A stretch of 8,886 nucleotides of DNA from an uncultured Eubacteriales bacterium (GTDB lineage: Bacteria; Bacillota_A; Clostridia; Christensenellales; Aristaeellaceae). The stretch is from positions 1 to 8,886 of the forward strand of contig CALVKX010000072.1 of assembly GCA_944333375.1 (NCBI GenBank), written 5' to 3'. Made by a program: the position numbers and the translations under genes. Below the pieces are notes generated by a model that worked only from the letters and a program-made list of their open reading frames with translations, was not told the origin of the DNA and searched no databases. This document shows, in pieces, positions 1-6,005 of the stretch. How positions within the stretch are numbered: the stretch's first letter is position 1; each line of letters opens with the position of its first letter.

Positions 1-812
1 GTCGTAACGGGGATGCACGGATGCTCGGTCACCACGCGGTCCGCCATGCCGGTCACGTCCAGCGTAAAGGTGATGACACCCTCGTCGGGCAGGCGCATGC
101 GCATGTTTTCGTCAAAGATTTCGGGGTGCTCGGATGGAGGATAGAAGCCCTCCGGCGGCGGCCCGATGGGCAAGGCGACTTCCACCTTGCCGTCCAGAAA
201 GACATCGTCCTTATCCAGCCGCAGGTAGCGGTATTCCTCGATGACGCCCGGCTCGGCGGTGCCGGTGGTCATCCCGCCGGAACCTGCGGTGGTCATGTCC
301 GCCTCCCTGCCGTCAAACCAGATACGTTCGGTCCATAGCCGCATGTCATACGCCTGCAACAGCTGGTGGGCTTCCTCGGAAAGCCCCAGAAACGGCGTGC
401 CATCCTCAGCTACGCCCAGCGGCACGTCCACCTCCGGCAGGCGGTAGGTCCACATCAGGTAGAGGGTGCGGCCGTCGTAGACGGCCTCGTTGACGGTAAC
501 CTCCACGCCGTTGACCGTCCCCTCAAACAGATTGGACTGCCGGGCAACCCCTTCGCTGGCGGGCGGCGCGTTGAAGAACCACACCGCGTCAAACAACTTC
601 CAATGATAGGCGGCCACGGCGGCCGAGGCCAGCAGCAGCGTAACGAGGGCGGCGATGAGCAGCGTGCGCCGCAGCTTTCGCGCCGAGGCCGCGCGCCGCC
701 TGCCCTCCTGACGCACGATGGCGTTCAGCGTGTCGGTCATGGCGCGGTGGAAGACCTCCGGCGCATCCGGCAGGGCCTGATTCAACCTGTTACGAAATTC
801 GCGATCGTTCAT
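1..812 (-). CDS. Membrane-anchored anti-sigma-factor-like protein (partial, C-terminus beyond the window)
   Basis: The reading frame opens at 812 and stays open to base 1, giving 270 visible residues without a stop. The first ~48 residues are hydrophilic and basic (EGRRRAASARKLRR at about 36-49). One transmembrane helix follows at about 50-69 (LLIAALVTLLLASAAVAAY). The rest is a soluble, beta-rich outer domain with the pattern VNGVEVTVNEAVYDGRTLYLMW near residues 93-114, as seen in DUF4179-type proteins paired with ECF sigma factors in Clostridia. The ATG overlaps the sigma stop codon (ATGA), so translation is probably coupled. The N-terminus would hold the sigma factor at the membrane and the outer domain would sense an envelope signal. 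There is no visible HxxxCxxC zinc anti-sigma motif. The pairing is strong; the name of the domain and the signal are inference. Confidence 0.78.
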   Translation of the reverse strand, partial: MNDREFRNRLNQALPDAPEVFHRAMTDTLNAIVRQEGRRRAASARKLRRTLLIAALVTLLLASAAVAAYHWKLFDAVWFFNAPPASEGVARQSNLFEGTVNGVEVTVNEAVYDGRTLYLMWTYRLPEVDVPLGVAEDGTPFLGLSEEAHQLLQAYDMRLWTERIWFDGREADMTTAGSGGMTTGTAEPGVIEEYRYLRLDKDDVFLDGKVEVALPIGPPPEGFYPPSEHPEIFDENMRMRLPDEGVITFTLDVTGMADRVVTEHPCIPVT

Positions 813-1294
813 TGCTCTCCCTCCTCCCAGTCCTCGCGGAGCAGGGTGCTCAGGCGGGCGCGCGCCTTCATCAGGCGCGTCTTGACGGTGCCCTGAGGCA
901 AACCCAGCGAATCGGCAATTTCAGCCACGGAAAAGCCTTCAAGATAGTACAAAAGCACGGTGATGCGCCATTCCGGCTTGAGCAGGTCGATACATTCCCT
1001 CAGCGGCAGGGGTTCGGCAGGCGGCTGCGCAGGCAGGGTGTCCTCCTCCAGCGGCATGCAGACGACCTTCTGGCGCTGGCGAAGCATGTCCCGGCAGGTG
1101 TTGACCAGAATTTTCATCAGCCACTGGCGAAAGCGGGCCTGGCTGCGCAGCGTGTCCCGCTTCTGCCATGCGCGCATGAGCGCTTCCTGCACGGCGTCGG
1201 CGCAGTCCTGATCGCTGTGCAGGATGGAGTAGCCGACGTGATACATGAGCCGCTCATACCGCATGGCTTCCGTTTGAAACGTCACGGCATCCAC
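809..1294 (-). CDS. ECF-subfamily RNA polymerase sigma-70 factor
   Basis: A 161-residue protein, the usual size for an ECF sigma factor. Region 2 spans about residues 11-75 (YSILHSDQDCADAVQEALMR, then FRQWLMKILVNTCRDMLR), the part that binds the -10 element and core polymerase. Region 4 spans about 97-150 (LLYYLEGFSVAEIADSL, then GTVKTRLMKARARL), a helix-turn-helix for the -35 element. A proline-rich linker at about 86-97 joins them. The frame is open upstream to 1414, but I choose the GTG at 1294 because AAAGGAG sits 7 nt before it and region 2 begins right after; the longer version would add 40 unrelated residues. The downstream anti-sigma-like gene overlaps by 4 bp. It resembles SigW/SigM/SigV-type envelope-stress regulators, but the exact ECF group cannot be fixed by eye. 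Confidence 0.92.
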   Translation of the reverse strand: MDAVTFQTEAMRYERLMYHVGYSILHSDQDCADAVQEALMRAWQKRDTLRSQARFRQWLMKILVNTCRDMLRQRQKVVCMPLEEDTLPAQPPAEPLPLRECIDLLKPEWRITVLLYYLEGFSVAEIADSLGLPQGTVKTRLMKARARLSTLLREDWEEGEQ

Positions 1295-1360
1295 ACGATC
1301 GCTCCTTTCGTAGGGAAGGGGATCGTTCCTTCTTCGTGCGCTGGAACCCCCTCCATATGC

Positions 1361-1391
1361 TAAGACGAAAAAAAGACGGCGCAGGTTTTCC
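1361..1391 (-). promoter_or_regulatory. Candidate ECF-type promoter of the sigma/anti-sigma operon
   Basis: On the minus strand GGAAAAC (1391-1385) is followed after 17 nt by CGTCTTA (1367-1361). This resembles the AAC / CGTC promoter elements used by extracytoplasmic sigma factors such as SigW and SigM, and the spacer holds a run of seven T. It lies about 65 bp before the sigma start and just after the upstream terminator, where an autoregulatory promoter would be expected. Motif match only. Confidence 0.45.
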
Positions 1392-1399
1392 TTTTGGAC

Positions 1400-1446
1400 A
1401 AAAAAAGCGGGCACGCCGGGCTGAAATCAGCCTCGCTCGCACCCGC
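1400..1446 (-). terminator. Intrinsic terminator of the rpiB / hydrogenase-like operon
   Basis: On the minus strand GCGGGTGCG (1446-1438) pairs with CGTGCCCGC, nine pairs including two G-T wobbles, and is followed by a run of T ending near 1400. A second stem, GGCTGA-TT-TCAGCC, nests inside. The stop codon of the hydrogenase-like gene (1429-1427) lies within this structure, so the terminator overlaps the end of the coding region. Confidence 0.82.
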
Positions 1447-2173
1447 CTGCACAGACAAGCACCTCGATCAATTCCCAGGGGAGCCCCTGAGGGGTGAAAA
1501 GCCTGAGAAGACGCTCCATTTCGGCGGCGCCGCGCACGCGGGCGGCCCGCAGCTCCCGGCCCAGCAGGGTAAAGCGCGCCGTCTCCACGCCCGCGAATTC
1601 CCCGGCGGGGGAAAAGGACGGGAGGGAGGCGCCGCTTTCGCCCGCAAGGCGATGGGCGCGCTGGATCACGCGCTCCAGCCAGGCGGGGCCGCCGGACGGA
1701 CGGCATGCATCCCGGACGGGCCGCATGCCGTTTTTCATCAGCCCAAGGGCAGCCTCCCGGACGGTCAGCGCGCCTGCCCAGCCCTCGCCCGCGAAGTCGG
1801 CCTTGCGCGCCGCGCAGCTCACCACCGCGACGCAGGGGACGGGCCTGGGCAGGGAGAAGCAGGGCTGTAGCGACGGCATGCGTCGCAATACGTCGCGGCG
1901 CCAGCGCGGACAGGCATGGATGAACCACGGCAGACGGCCTTCACGCAGACGGGTTATCAGCTCGGCGGCCTCCTGCTCGACGGGTCCCTCCGGGCCCTCC
2001 ACACGCTCGGCGCCCAGAAGCCCAAGCGCATGGTCCAACTGGCTGTCCTCCAGACCGAAGCGCCGGCGCAGCGCATGCCGCGCTTCGTGGCTGAGCACAA
2101 AAACAGCCGTTTCGGACGAAACGGTACGCGCGGACGCGGCCTGCTTTCCCGGCGACGGCTGAATGGGGAACAT
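1427..2173 (-). CDS. Short [FeFe]-hydrogenase H-domain-like protein, degenerate
   Basis: 248 residues. The N-terminal part (ETAVFVLSHEARHALRRRFG at 21-40, then EQEAAELITRL) follows the start of the [FeFe]-hydrogenase large-subunit C-terminal domain. All four H-cluster cysteine positions seem present: C88 in HACPRW (family TSCCPxW), C120 in SCAARKAD (family MPCxxKxxE), C241 and C245 in CAGGC (family MACPGGC). Changes matter: the proton-relay cysteine before C88 is alanine, the lysine of MPCxxK is arginine, the glutamate is aspartate, and the GGGQ tail is missing because the protein ends ERG. There is no N-terminal ferredoxin domain, and the stretch between C88 and C120 is about 20 residues shorter than in classical enzymes. 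It may be a sensory or non-catalytic relative. ATG 2173 is chosen because AAGGAGG lies 9 nt upstream; a TTG 6 bp earlier is too close. It lies 71 bp after rpiB, probably co-transcribed. Confidence 0.62.
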   Translation of the reverse strand: MFPIQPSPGKQAASARTVSSETAVFVLSHEARHALRRRFGLEDSQLDHALGLLGAERVEGPEGPVEQEAAELITRLREGRLPWFIHACPRWRRDVLRRMPSLQPCFSLPRPVPCVAVVSCAARKADFAGEGWAGALTVREAALGLMKNGMRPVRDACRPSGGPAWLERVIQRAHRLAGESGASLPSFSPAGEFAGVETARFTLLGRELRAARVRGAAEMERLLRLFTPQGLPWELIEVLVCAGGCERG

Positions 2174-2244
2174 GGGCAAAGACCTCCTTGCATGACGGGG
2201 GATGGTCTTTTGTATACCCGCCCGTACGCATGCTGAAACGGGGT

Positions 2245-2694
2245 TTATTCCAGCGCCTCGCCCCGGTCCAGACGGTCGATCATGCCCACGCGGCGCGCGT
2301 GGCGCTCGCCCTCAAAAGCGGTCATCAGCCAGATACGCACGATGTCCTTGGCCAGCTCGCTGCCCAGCACGCGCGCGCCCAGGGCCAGCATGTTAGCGTT
2401 GTTGTGCAGGCGGCTCATCTTGGCGGAGTAGGTGTCGGTGCAGGTGACGCAGCGGATGCCGTGCACCTTGCCCGCGGCCATGCCGATGCCCACGCCCGTG
2501 CCGCACATGACGATGCCCATGCTGCACTCGCCGCTGGCTACGGCGTTGGCGGCGCGCGCGCCATAGATGGGATAGTCCACGCTCTCGTGGCTGTTGGTGC
2601 CAAAGTCCTTATAGGGGATGCCCAGCTCGTCCAAAACGGCGATGACGTGCGGCTTGAGGTCGATGCCGGCGTGGTCACAGGCAATGGCGATCAT
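2245..2694 (-). CDS. rpiB: Ribose-5-phosphate isomerase B (RpiB/LacA/LacB family)
   Basis: 149 residues, the full family length. It interconverts ribose 5-phosphate and ribulose 5-phosphate in the cytosolic pentose phosphate pathway. Visible motifs: CDHAG (6-10) with the substrate-binding Asp7-His8, DYP (40-42), the catalytic MCGTGVGIGMAAGK loop (63-76) with Cys64 as the likely base and Thr66, RLHNNANMLALGARV (95-109) with His97-Asn98, and ERHARRVGMID near the C-terminus with phosphate-binding arginines. ATG 2694 has AAGGAGG 10 nt upstream. It is the first gene of a minus-strand unit with the hydrogenase-like gene and is divergent from the plus-strand gene starting at 2773. Related LacA/LacB galactose-6-phosphate isomerases and allose-6-phosphate isomerases share these motifs, so substrate is not fully certain, but CGTG with Cys favours RpiB. 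Confidence 0.95.
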   Translation of the reverse strand: MIAIACDHAGIDLKPHVIAVLDELGIPYKDFGTNSHESVDYPIYGARAANAVASGECSMGIVMCGTGVGIGMAAGKVHGIRCVTCTDTYSAKMSRLHNNANMLALGARVLGSELAKDIVRIWLMTAFEGERHARRVGMIDRLDRGEALE

Positions 2695-2730
2695 GAATCG
2701 GGTGCCTCCTTATGGAATCATGTTTTTTTC

Positions 2731-2759
2731 AGTATAGCATGTTTGGGCGGGAAGGTCCA
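2731..2759 (-). promoter_or_regulatory. Promoter of rpiB (extended -10 type)
   Basis: On the minus strand TGGACC (2759-2754, 4 of 6 to TTGACA), a 17-nt spacer, then TGC-TATACT (-10 at 2736-2731, 5 of 6, with the TGn extension). Transcription would start near 2724, leaving a leader of about 30 nt before the rpiB ATG. The rest of the 78-bp divergent gap shows no equally good plus-strand promoter for the gene at 2773. Confidence 0.7.
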
Positions 2760-2772
2760 GAGGGGGAAGGGC

Positions 2773-3909
2773 ATGTTGGCGGCGCGGACGGCATATCCTT
2801 GGGCGATCTTGGGAAAAGGGGGAAGGGCCGTGTGGGGACGGCGGGCAAGCCTGCTTTTGTCGCTGCTGCTGACGGCGGCGCTTCTCTACCTTCTACCGGG
2901 GCTGATGGGTCCCGTGGACGTCGGGGATGATAACCGAATGGATGAGCAGCTGCGCCCGGCCAGGATGCGCACGCTCACGGTCTGGCTCATGCCGGGCGGC
3001 GTGGACGACCGCAAGCTCCTTGGAGAAGCCTGCGCGGCCTTTGAAAAGGAGCAGCCGGGCGTAAGGGTGTTCCTGCGCACGGTGACAGCGGAGGAATGGA
3101 CGGCGGAGGATGCGGTGCTTCCAGATGTGGCGCTGCTGGCCACAGGCAGCCTGACCATCCCGAAGCAGGTGCTCCTTCCCCTGACGGGCATGGGGGAGAC
3201 GGCCGCCTCGGGCAGAAGCGGCGGCACGGACTACGCCGTCCCGCTGTGGCTGGAGGCAAACGTGCTCAGCCTTCCCGCGGAATGGACCTCGTCTACGCCC
3301 CTGGCCGCGCCTACGCAAACCCCGCTGCCGGGGCTGGCCAGCCCCGCGCCCCAGGAGACGGAGGACGGCTGGCTGGCAGCCGAGGACCTGCCCTGGCGCC
3401 GGCTCCTGGAGCCGGGAGCGCTGGCGCTGCCCCAGGGCGTCGCCCTACAACAGCTGCTCTTTCTCTGCCCGGCGCAGATCCGAAACGAACTGGCGGCACT
3501 GGGCCGGCAGGAGGCGTCCGAAGATGCGCAGGCGTACGTGTGCACGCTGGGGGAGCATCTCTCCGCCGTGCGCGGCGGGGAGGGACGGGCGGCGTGCTTG
3601 CTCATGCCGGCCGTGAGCGACCGGGTGCGCTACGGGGCCCTGTGCCGCGACAGCGAGGAGGCCCGGGCCTTTCTGCGCTTTCTGGCCGCGGAAGCGTGGC
3701 AGGCGCGCGCGGCGGAGACGGGCATGATCCCGGCGCAGCAGCATGCGGAGCCTTCCGATGCGCTTGTGCGGGCGGCGGTGGAGCGCTTTTGGGAGGGCAT
3801 GGCGCTGCCGAACGCTTTTTCCCATACCGTGCAGGAACGGCAAAGCCTTTGTCTGGACGCGTTCCTGCGCGCGGCTGACCCCGTGGAAACGCTTCTGCGC
3901 CTGCGCTGA
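2773..3909 (+). CDS. Membrane-anchored extracellular solute-binding-protein-like protein
   Basis: 378 residues. Basic residues (GRR, 22-24) precede one hydrophobic helix at about 26-42 with no lipobox cysteine, so the protein is probably anchored by an uncleaved N-terminal helix. The outer part begins like a sugar-type ABC binding protein: LTVWLMPGG (68-76), FEKEQPGVRV (90-99), PDVALLATG (117-125), DYAVPLWLEANVLSLP (153-168). It ends with the family-like SEEARAFLRFLAAEAW and ETGMIPAQQ (294-323). Between lies a Pro/Thr/Ser/Ala-rich stretch (172-197) where normal binding proteins have folded sequence, and the protein is shorter than the usual 400-450. No permease or ATPase gene is adjacent. The frame is open far upstream, across rpiB, but that is a shadow; ATG 2773 follows GAGGGGGAAGG. 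A GTG at 2830, also after AAGGGGGAAGG, is a real alternative that would put the helix right at the N-terminus. Confidence 0.68.
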   Translation: MLAARTAYPWAILGKGGRAVWGRRASLLLSLLLTAALLYLLPGLMGPVDVGDDNRMDEQLRPARMRTLTVWLMPGGVDDRKLLGEACAAFEKEQPGVRVFLRTVTAEEWTAEDAVLPDVALLATGSLTIPKQVLLPLTGMGETAASGRSGGTDYAVPLWLEANVLSLPAEWTSSTPLAAPTQTPLPGLASPAPQETEDGWLAAEDLPWRRLLEPGALALPQGVALQQLLFLCPAQIRNELAALGRQEASEDAQAYVCTLGEHLSAVRGGEGRAACLLMPAVSDRVRYGALCRDSEEARAFLRFLAAEAWQARAAETGMIPAQQHAEPSDALVRAAVERFWEGMALPNAFSHTVQERQSLCLDAFLRAADPVETLLRLR

Positions 3910-3977
3910 GCGTATAAATCCAACGCCGCCTTTTCATACTATGCCGTGTACCCAATATCCGTCGGAGGCGATGAAAC

Positions 3978-4676
3978 ATGACACAGACCACCCATCCCAG
4001 AGGGGGCTGGCAGCAGGAGGAGATCGATTTGCTGTTTTCCGCCGTGAAGGAGGCCGCCGAGAACGGGCGCCCCCTGCGCGACGTCTTCAGCGAAGTGGGC
4101 GGACAGCTTTCGCGCAAGCCCAACAGCATCCGCAATTTTTACTATGCCCGGATACGCGAGGTGCCGGAGCTGGCCGCAAAGCAGGCTCCCCTGCGCACCT
4201 TCACCGCCGAGGAGCTCCACGGCCTGCTGCGGGACGTGCTGATGGGCCGGGGACAGGGCGAGAGCGTGCGCGCCTGCGTGACCCGGCTGGCCGGAGGCGA
4301 CCGTGCCGGCATGCTGCGCTACCAGAACAAATACCGCTCCATTCTGAAAAACCGGCCCGAAATGCTCATGGAAGTGGCCCAGGAGCTACGCGCCGAGGGC
4401 CTGCCCTGCCCGGACGACGTCCTGGCCTGCCGCCGCTACAACCTTGCCGGCCGTCAAAACGCCAGCCTGGCGACGCTGGAAAAGCACATGGGCGATCCGT
4501 CCGTGCGACGGATGGTGGAGGGGCTGACCATGCTGTTGGAGCGGGCGGCTGACGCGCCGGCGGAGAGCACGGATGCCGTGCCCTACCGCAAATGGGCGGA
4601 GGCCCGCCGCGAGGCGGACCGGCTGAAAGTCGAGGTGGATCTGCTCAAGCTCGCGCTGGAGGATGCGCAGAGCTGA
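3978..4676 (+). CDS. Myb/SANT-like DNA-binding regulator with two repeats and a C-terminal helix
   Basis: 232 residues, no membrane segment. Residues about 9-60 look like a Myb/SANT-type helical domain: tryptophan 11 and acidic EE start helix 1 (WQQEEIDLLFSAVKEA), and RKPNSIRNFYYARI (46-59) fits the DNA-contacting last helix. Residues about 74-122 repeat the pattern more loosely (FTAEELHGLLRDVL, then GGDRAGMLRYQNKYRS). The last 30 residues (YRKWAEARREADRLKVEVDL) look like an amphipathic or coiled-coil helix for oligomerisation. ATG 3978 has GGAGG 9 nt upstream; a nearer-upstream ATG at 3971 is out of frame. It lies 68 bp after the binding-protein-like gene with no clear terminator between. 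It recalls the Bacillus RsfA family of Myb-like regulators, but target genes are unknown. Shared operon membership with the upstream gene is likely, not shown. Confidence 0.75.
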   Translation: MTQTTHPRGGWQQEEIDLLFSAVKEAAENGRPLRDVFSEVGGQLSRKPNSIRNFYYARIREVPELAAKQAPLRTFTAEELHGLLRDVLMGRGQGESVRACVTRLAGGDRAGMLRYQNKYRSILKNRPEMLMEVAQELRAEGLPCPDDVLACRRYNLAGRQNASLATLEKHMGDPSVRRMVEGLTMLLERAADAPAESTDAVPYRKWAEARREADRLKVEVDLLKLALEDAQS

Positions 4677-4689
4677 GGTAAAAGGCTGC

Positions 4690-4718
4690 AAAAAACCGGC
4701 CGACGGAATCAGCGGCCG
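4690..4718 (-). terminator. Likely intrinsic terminator for leftward transcripts (araC-type operon)
   Basis: On the minus strand CGGCCG (4718-4713), a 10-nt loop and CGGCCG (4702-4697) form a six-pair GC stem, followed after one base by six T (4695-4690). No plus-strand T run accompanies it. It lies about 415 bp past the end of the AraC-family gene, the nearest leftward gene, so that operon would carry a long 3' untranslated region covering the hairpin-rich stretch. Confidence 0.5.
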
Positions 4719-5096
4719 CAGCGTGTCAAAAAGCTCGCTTTAGGAAATCTTCTCTGCCTCTTTTGCGCTACCCGCTTACTCCGCCTGCGGCTGCGCCGGG
4801 CGGCAGACGACGTGAGAAAACCTTGCTGCGCAAGTCTCAGACCATAAAAAGCCCTGATTTTGGAGAAAACCTCGTTTCTTGCGCCCTTTAGGCGCTTACA
4901 ACGCTCGCAAGAAATGCTACGGCATAAGGCTTTGGGCGCTGGAGGGAAGCGGCAGCCCTGTGGGCTATTGCCATCAAAGGTGGCAACGCGACCCGTTGCA
5001 GGGTAGCGAAACCATGTGCGCAGCCGTCAAGGAAGCACGAATGATTGGAAAACCAGGGAGCCCCCCCCTTGCACCCCGTACTTTGCCAACAGGCTA

Positions 5097-5130
5097 GCGG
5101 TCCCCCGCAATCGGGGGACCGCCTTTTTTA
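5097..5130 (+). terminator. Strong intrinsic terminator, rightward
   Basis: A perfect 11-bp stem GCGGTCCCCCG (5097-5107) / CGGGGGACCGC (5112-5122) with a CAAT tetraloop, then C and six T (5124-5129). The T tract is on the plus strand only, so it stops transcription from the Myb-like gene or from within the non-coding region, before it enters the convergent AraC-family gene whose stop codon begins at 5131. Confidence 0.93.
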
Positions 5131-5982
5131 TCAATGCGCCGCCTTTTTCCCGGCGCCCCGCTGGAGGCGGCGGTATTCGCTCGGGTTGAGTCCCGCCACG
5201 CGCTTGAAGGCCTGGGAAAAGTAGCTGGGGGAGGAAAAGCCGCAGAGGATCGCAATGGCGTCCTGGCTGTGGTCGGTGGTGGTCAGGAGATGCCGCGCCT
5301 CATGGATGCGCCGCTGGCAGAGGTACTGCATGGGCGAGATGCTGAAATAGGTGTGGAAGGTGCGCGACAGGTAATATTTGCTGATCCCTGCCTGCTGAGC
5401 CAGCCAGTCCAGCGTGATTTCCTCCTGGAAATGCTCGTCAATCAGCCGCTTGGCCTCGGCGCAGCCGCTGGAGATGCGGCCCATGTCCTCGCTGGACACA
5501 TCCATGCGGGTGCGCCGGCCGATCTTGAGTAGCAACACGTCCAGCAGGCTTGCGCAGACCTCCAGATAATCCGCCTGCTCGGAGCTGAACTCGCGCAGGA
5601 TGTCCTGAAAATAGGGCAGCAGCACGCGGTCGTTGGCGCGGTCATCCAGCAGGACATAGCGCGGATGGCCCTCCTCGGGCCCGTGAAAGACCACGCGGTT
5701 GAGCCCGATGACGATGTACTCCAGCGGCTCCTGAGCGGAGGACAGCTCGGTATGCATCACATAGGGATTGACCAGAAAGCAGTCGCCGGTCTGCAGCGGG
5801 AGGGTCACATCCACAATTTGCAGCATCCCTTTTCCGCGCGTAACGTAGAACAGTTCGGCATGGGCATGGCTGTGAAGAACCGAACTCCACGAGCTGTCAT
5901 AGCGCGAAATGCCGCAATACATCAGCCATACGCCCTGACGGCTGAAAACGGGCTGCTTGGCGTCGTATCGTATGCTTTCCAT
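5131..5982 (-). CDS. AraC-family transcriptional regulator with cupin-like sensor domain
   Basis: 283 residues. The N-terminal half is a cupin-type effector domain: HSHAHAELFYVTRGKGMLQI (37-56), then LQTGDCFLVNPYVMHTEL (63-80), the usual pattern for AraC regulators that sense a small molecule. The C-terminal ~100 residues carry the double helix-turn-helix: EEITLDWLAQQAGISKYYLS (187-206) for the first and QDAIAILCGFSSPSYFSQAF (240-259) with GLNPSEYRR for the second. ATG 5982 is chosen because AAAGGGGG lies 7 nt upstream; a longer frame to 6111 would overlap asnA and adds unrelated residues. It is the third gene of the amidohydrolase-asnA operon, 23 bp after asnA. It probably controls that operon or a linked one; the ligand is unknown and could be a substrate or product of the amidohydrolase (inference). 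Confidence 0.93.
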   Translation of the reverse strand: MESIRYDAKQPVFSRQGVWLMYCGISRYDSSWSSVLHSHAHAELFYVTRGKGMLQIVDVTLPLQTGDCFLVNPYVMHTELSSAQEPLEYIVIGLNRVVFHGPEEGHPRYVLLDDRANDRVLLPYFQDILREFSSEQADYLEVCASLLDVLLLKIGRRTRMDVSSEDMGRISSGCAEAKRLIDEHFQEEITLDWLAQQAGISKYYLSRTFHTYFSISPMQYLCQRRIHEARHLLTTTDHSQDAIAILCGFSSPSYFSQAFKRVAGLNPSEYRRLQRGAGKKAAH

Positions 5983-6005
5983 GCGGCGTCCCCCTTTCCC
6001 CGGGC

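Larger units (their letters stand above)
4677..5130. other. Non-coding, hairpin-rich region; possible structured RNA or repeat element
   Basis: No credible coding frame is visible across about 450 bp; the one longer plus-strand frame (4879-5097) lacks a ribosome binding site and has no domain-like pattern. Hairpins seen: 4781-4803 (CCGCC/GGCGG with inner CGGC/GCCG, extended by TCTG 4753-4756 with CAGA 4804-4807), 4875-4914 (TTTCTTGCG/CGCAAGAAA, nine pairs, competing with GCGCC/GGCGC at 4881-4895), 4951-4972 (GGCA-GCCC/GGGC-TGCC) and 4983-4999 (GCAACG/CGTTGC). A perfect 10-bp direct repeat GAGAAAACCT occurs at 4814-4823 and 4863-4872. Terminators sit at both edges, one for each strand. Composition is less GC-rich than the flanking genes. 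I do not recognise a named RNA family. Confidence 0.5.

Noticed and set aside
1254..1928. 224-residue minus-strand reading frame
   Set aside because: Out of frame with, and overlapping, the hydrogenase-like and sigma genes; it crosses the terminator and has Arg/Pro-rich low-complexity sequence.
1494..2162. 222-residue plus-strand reading frame
   Set aside because: Antisense to the hydrogenase-like gene, Arg/Ser/Pro-rich, with no domain pattern or binding site.
2188..2772. Long N-terminal extension of the plus-strand binding-protein-like gene
   Set aside because: It is antisense to rpiB, whose motifs are unmistakable; the alanine/histidine/valine-rich translation is a codon-shadow effect.
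4879..5097. 72-residue plus-strand reading frame in the non-coding region
   Set aside because: No ribosome binding site, starts inside a strong hairpin and ends in the terminator; no recognisable protein pattern.
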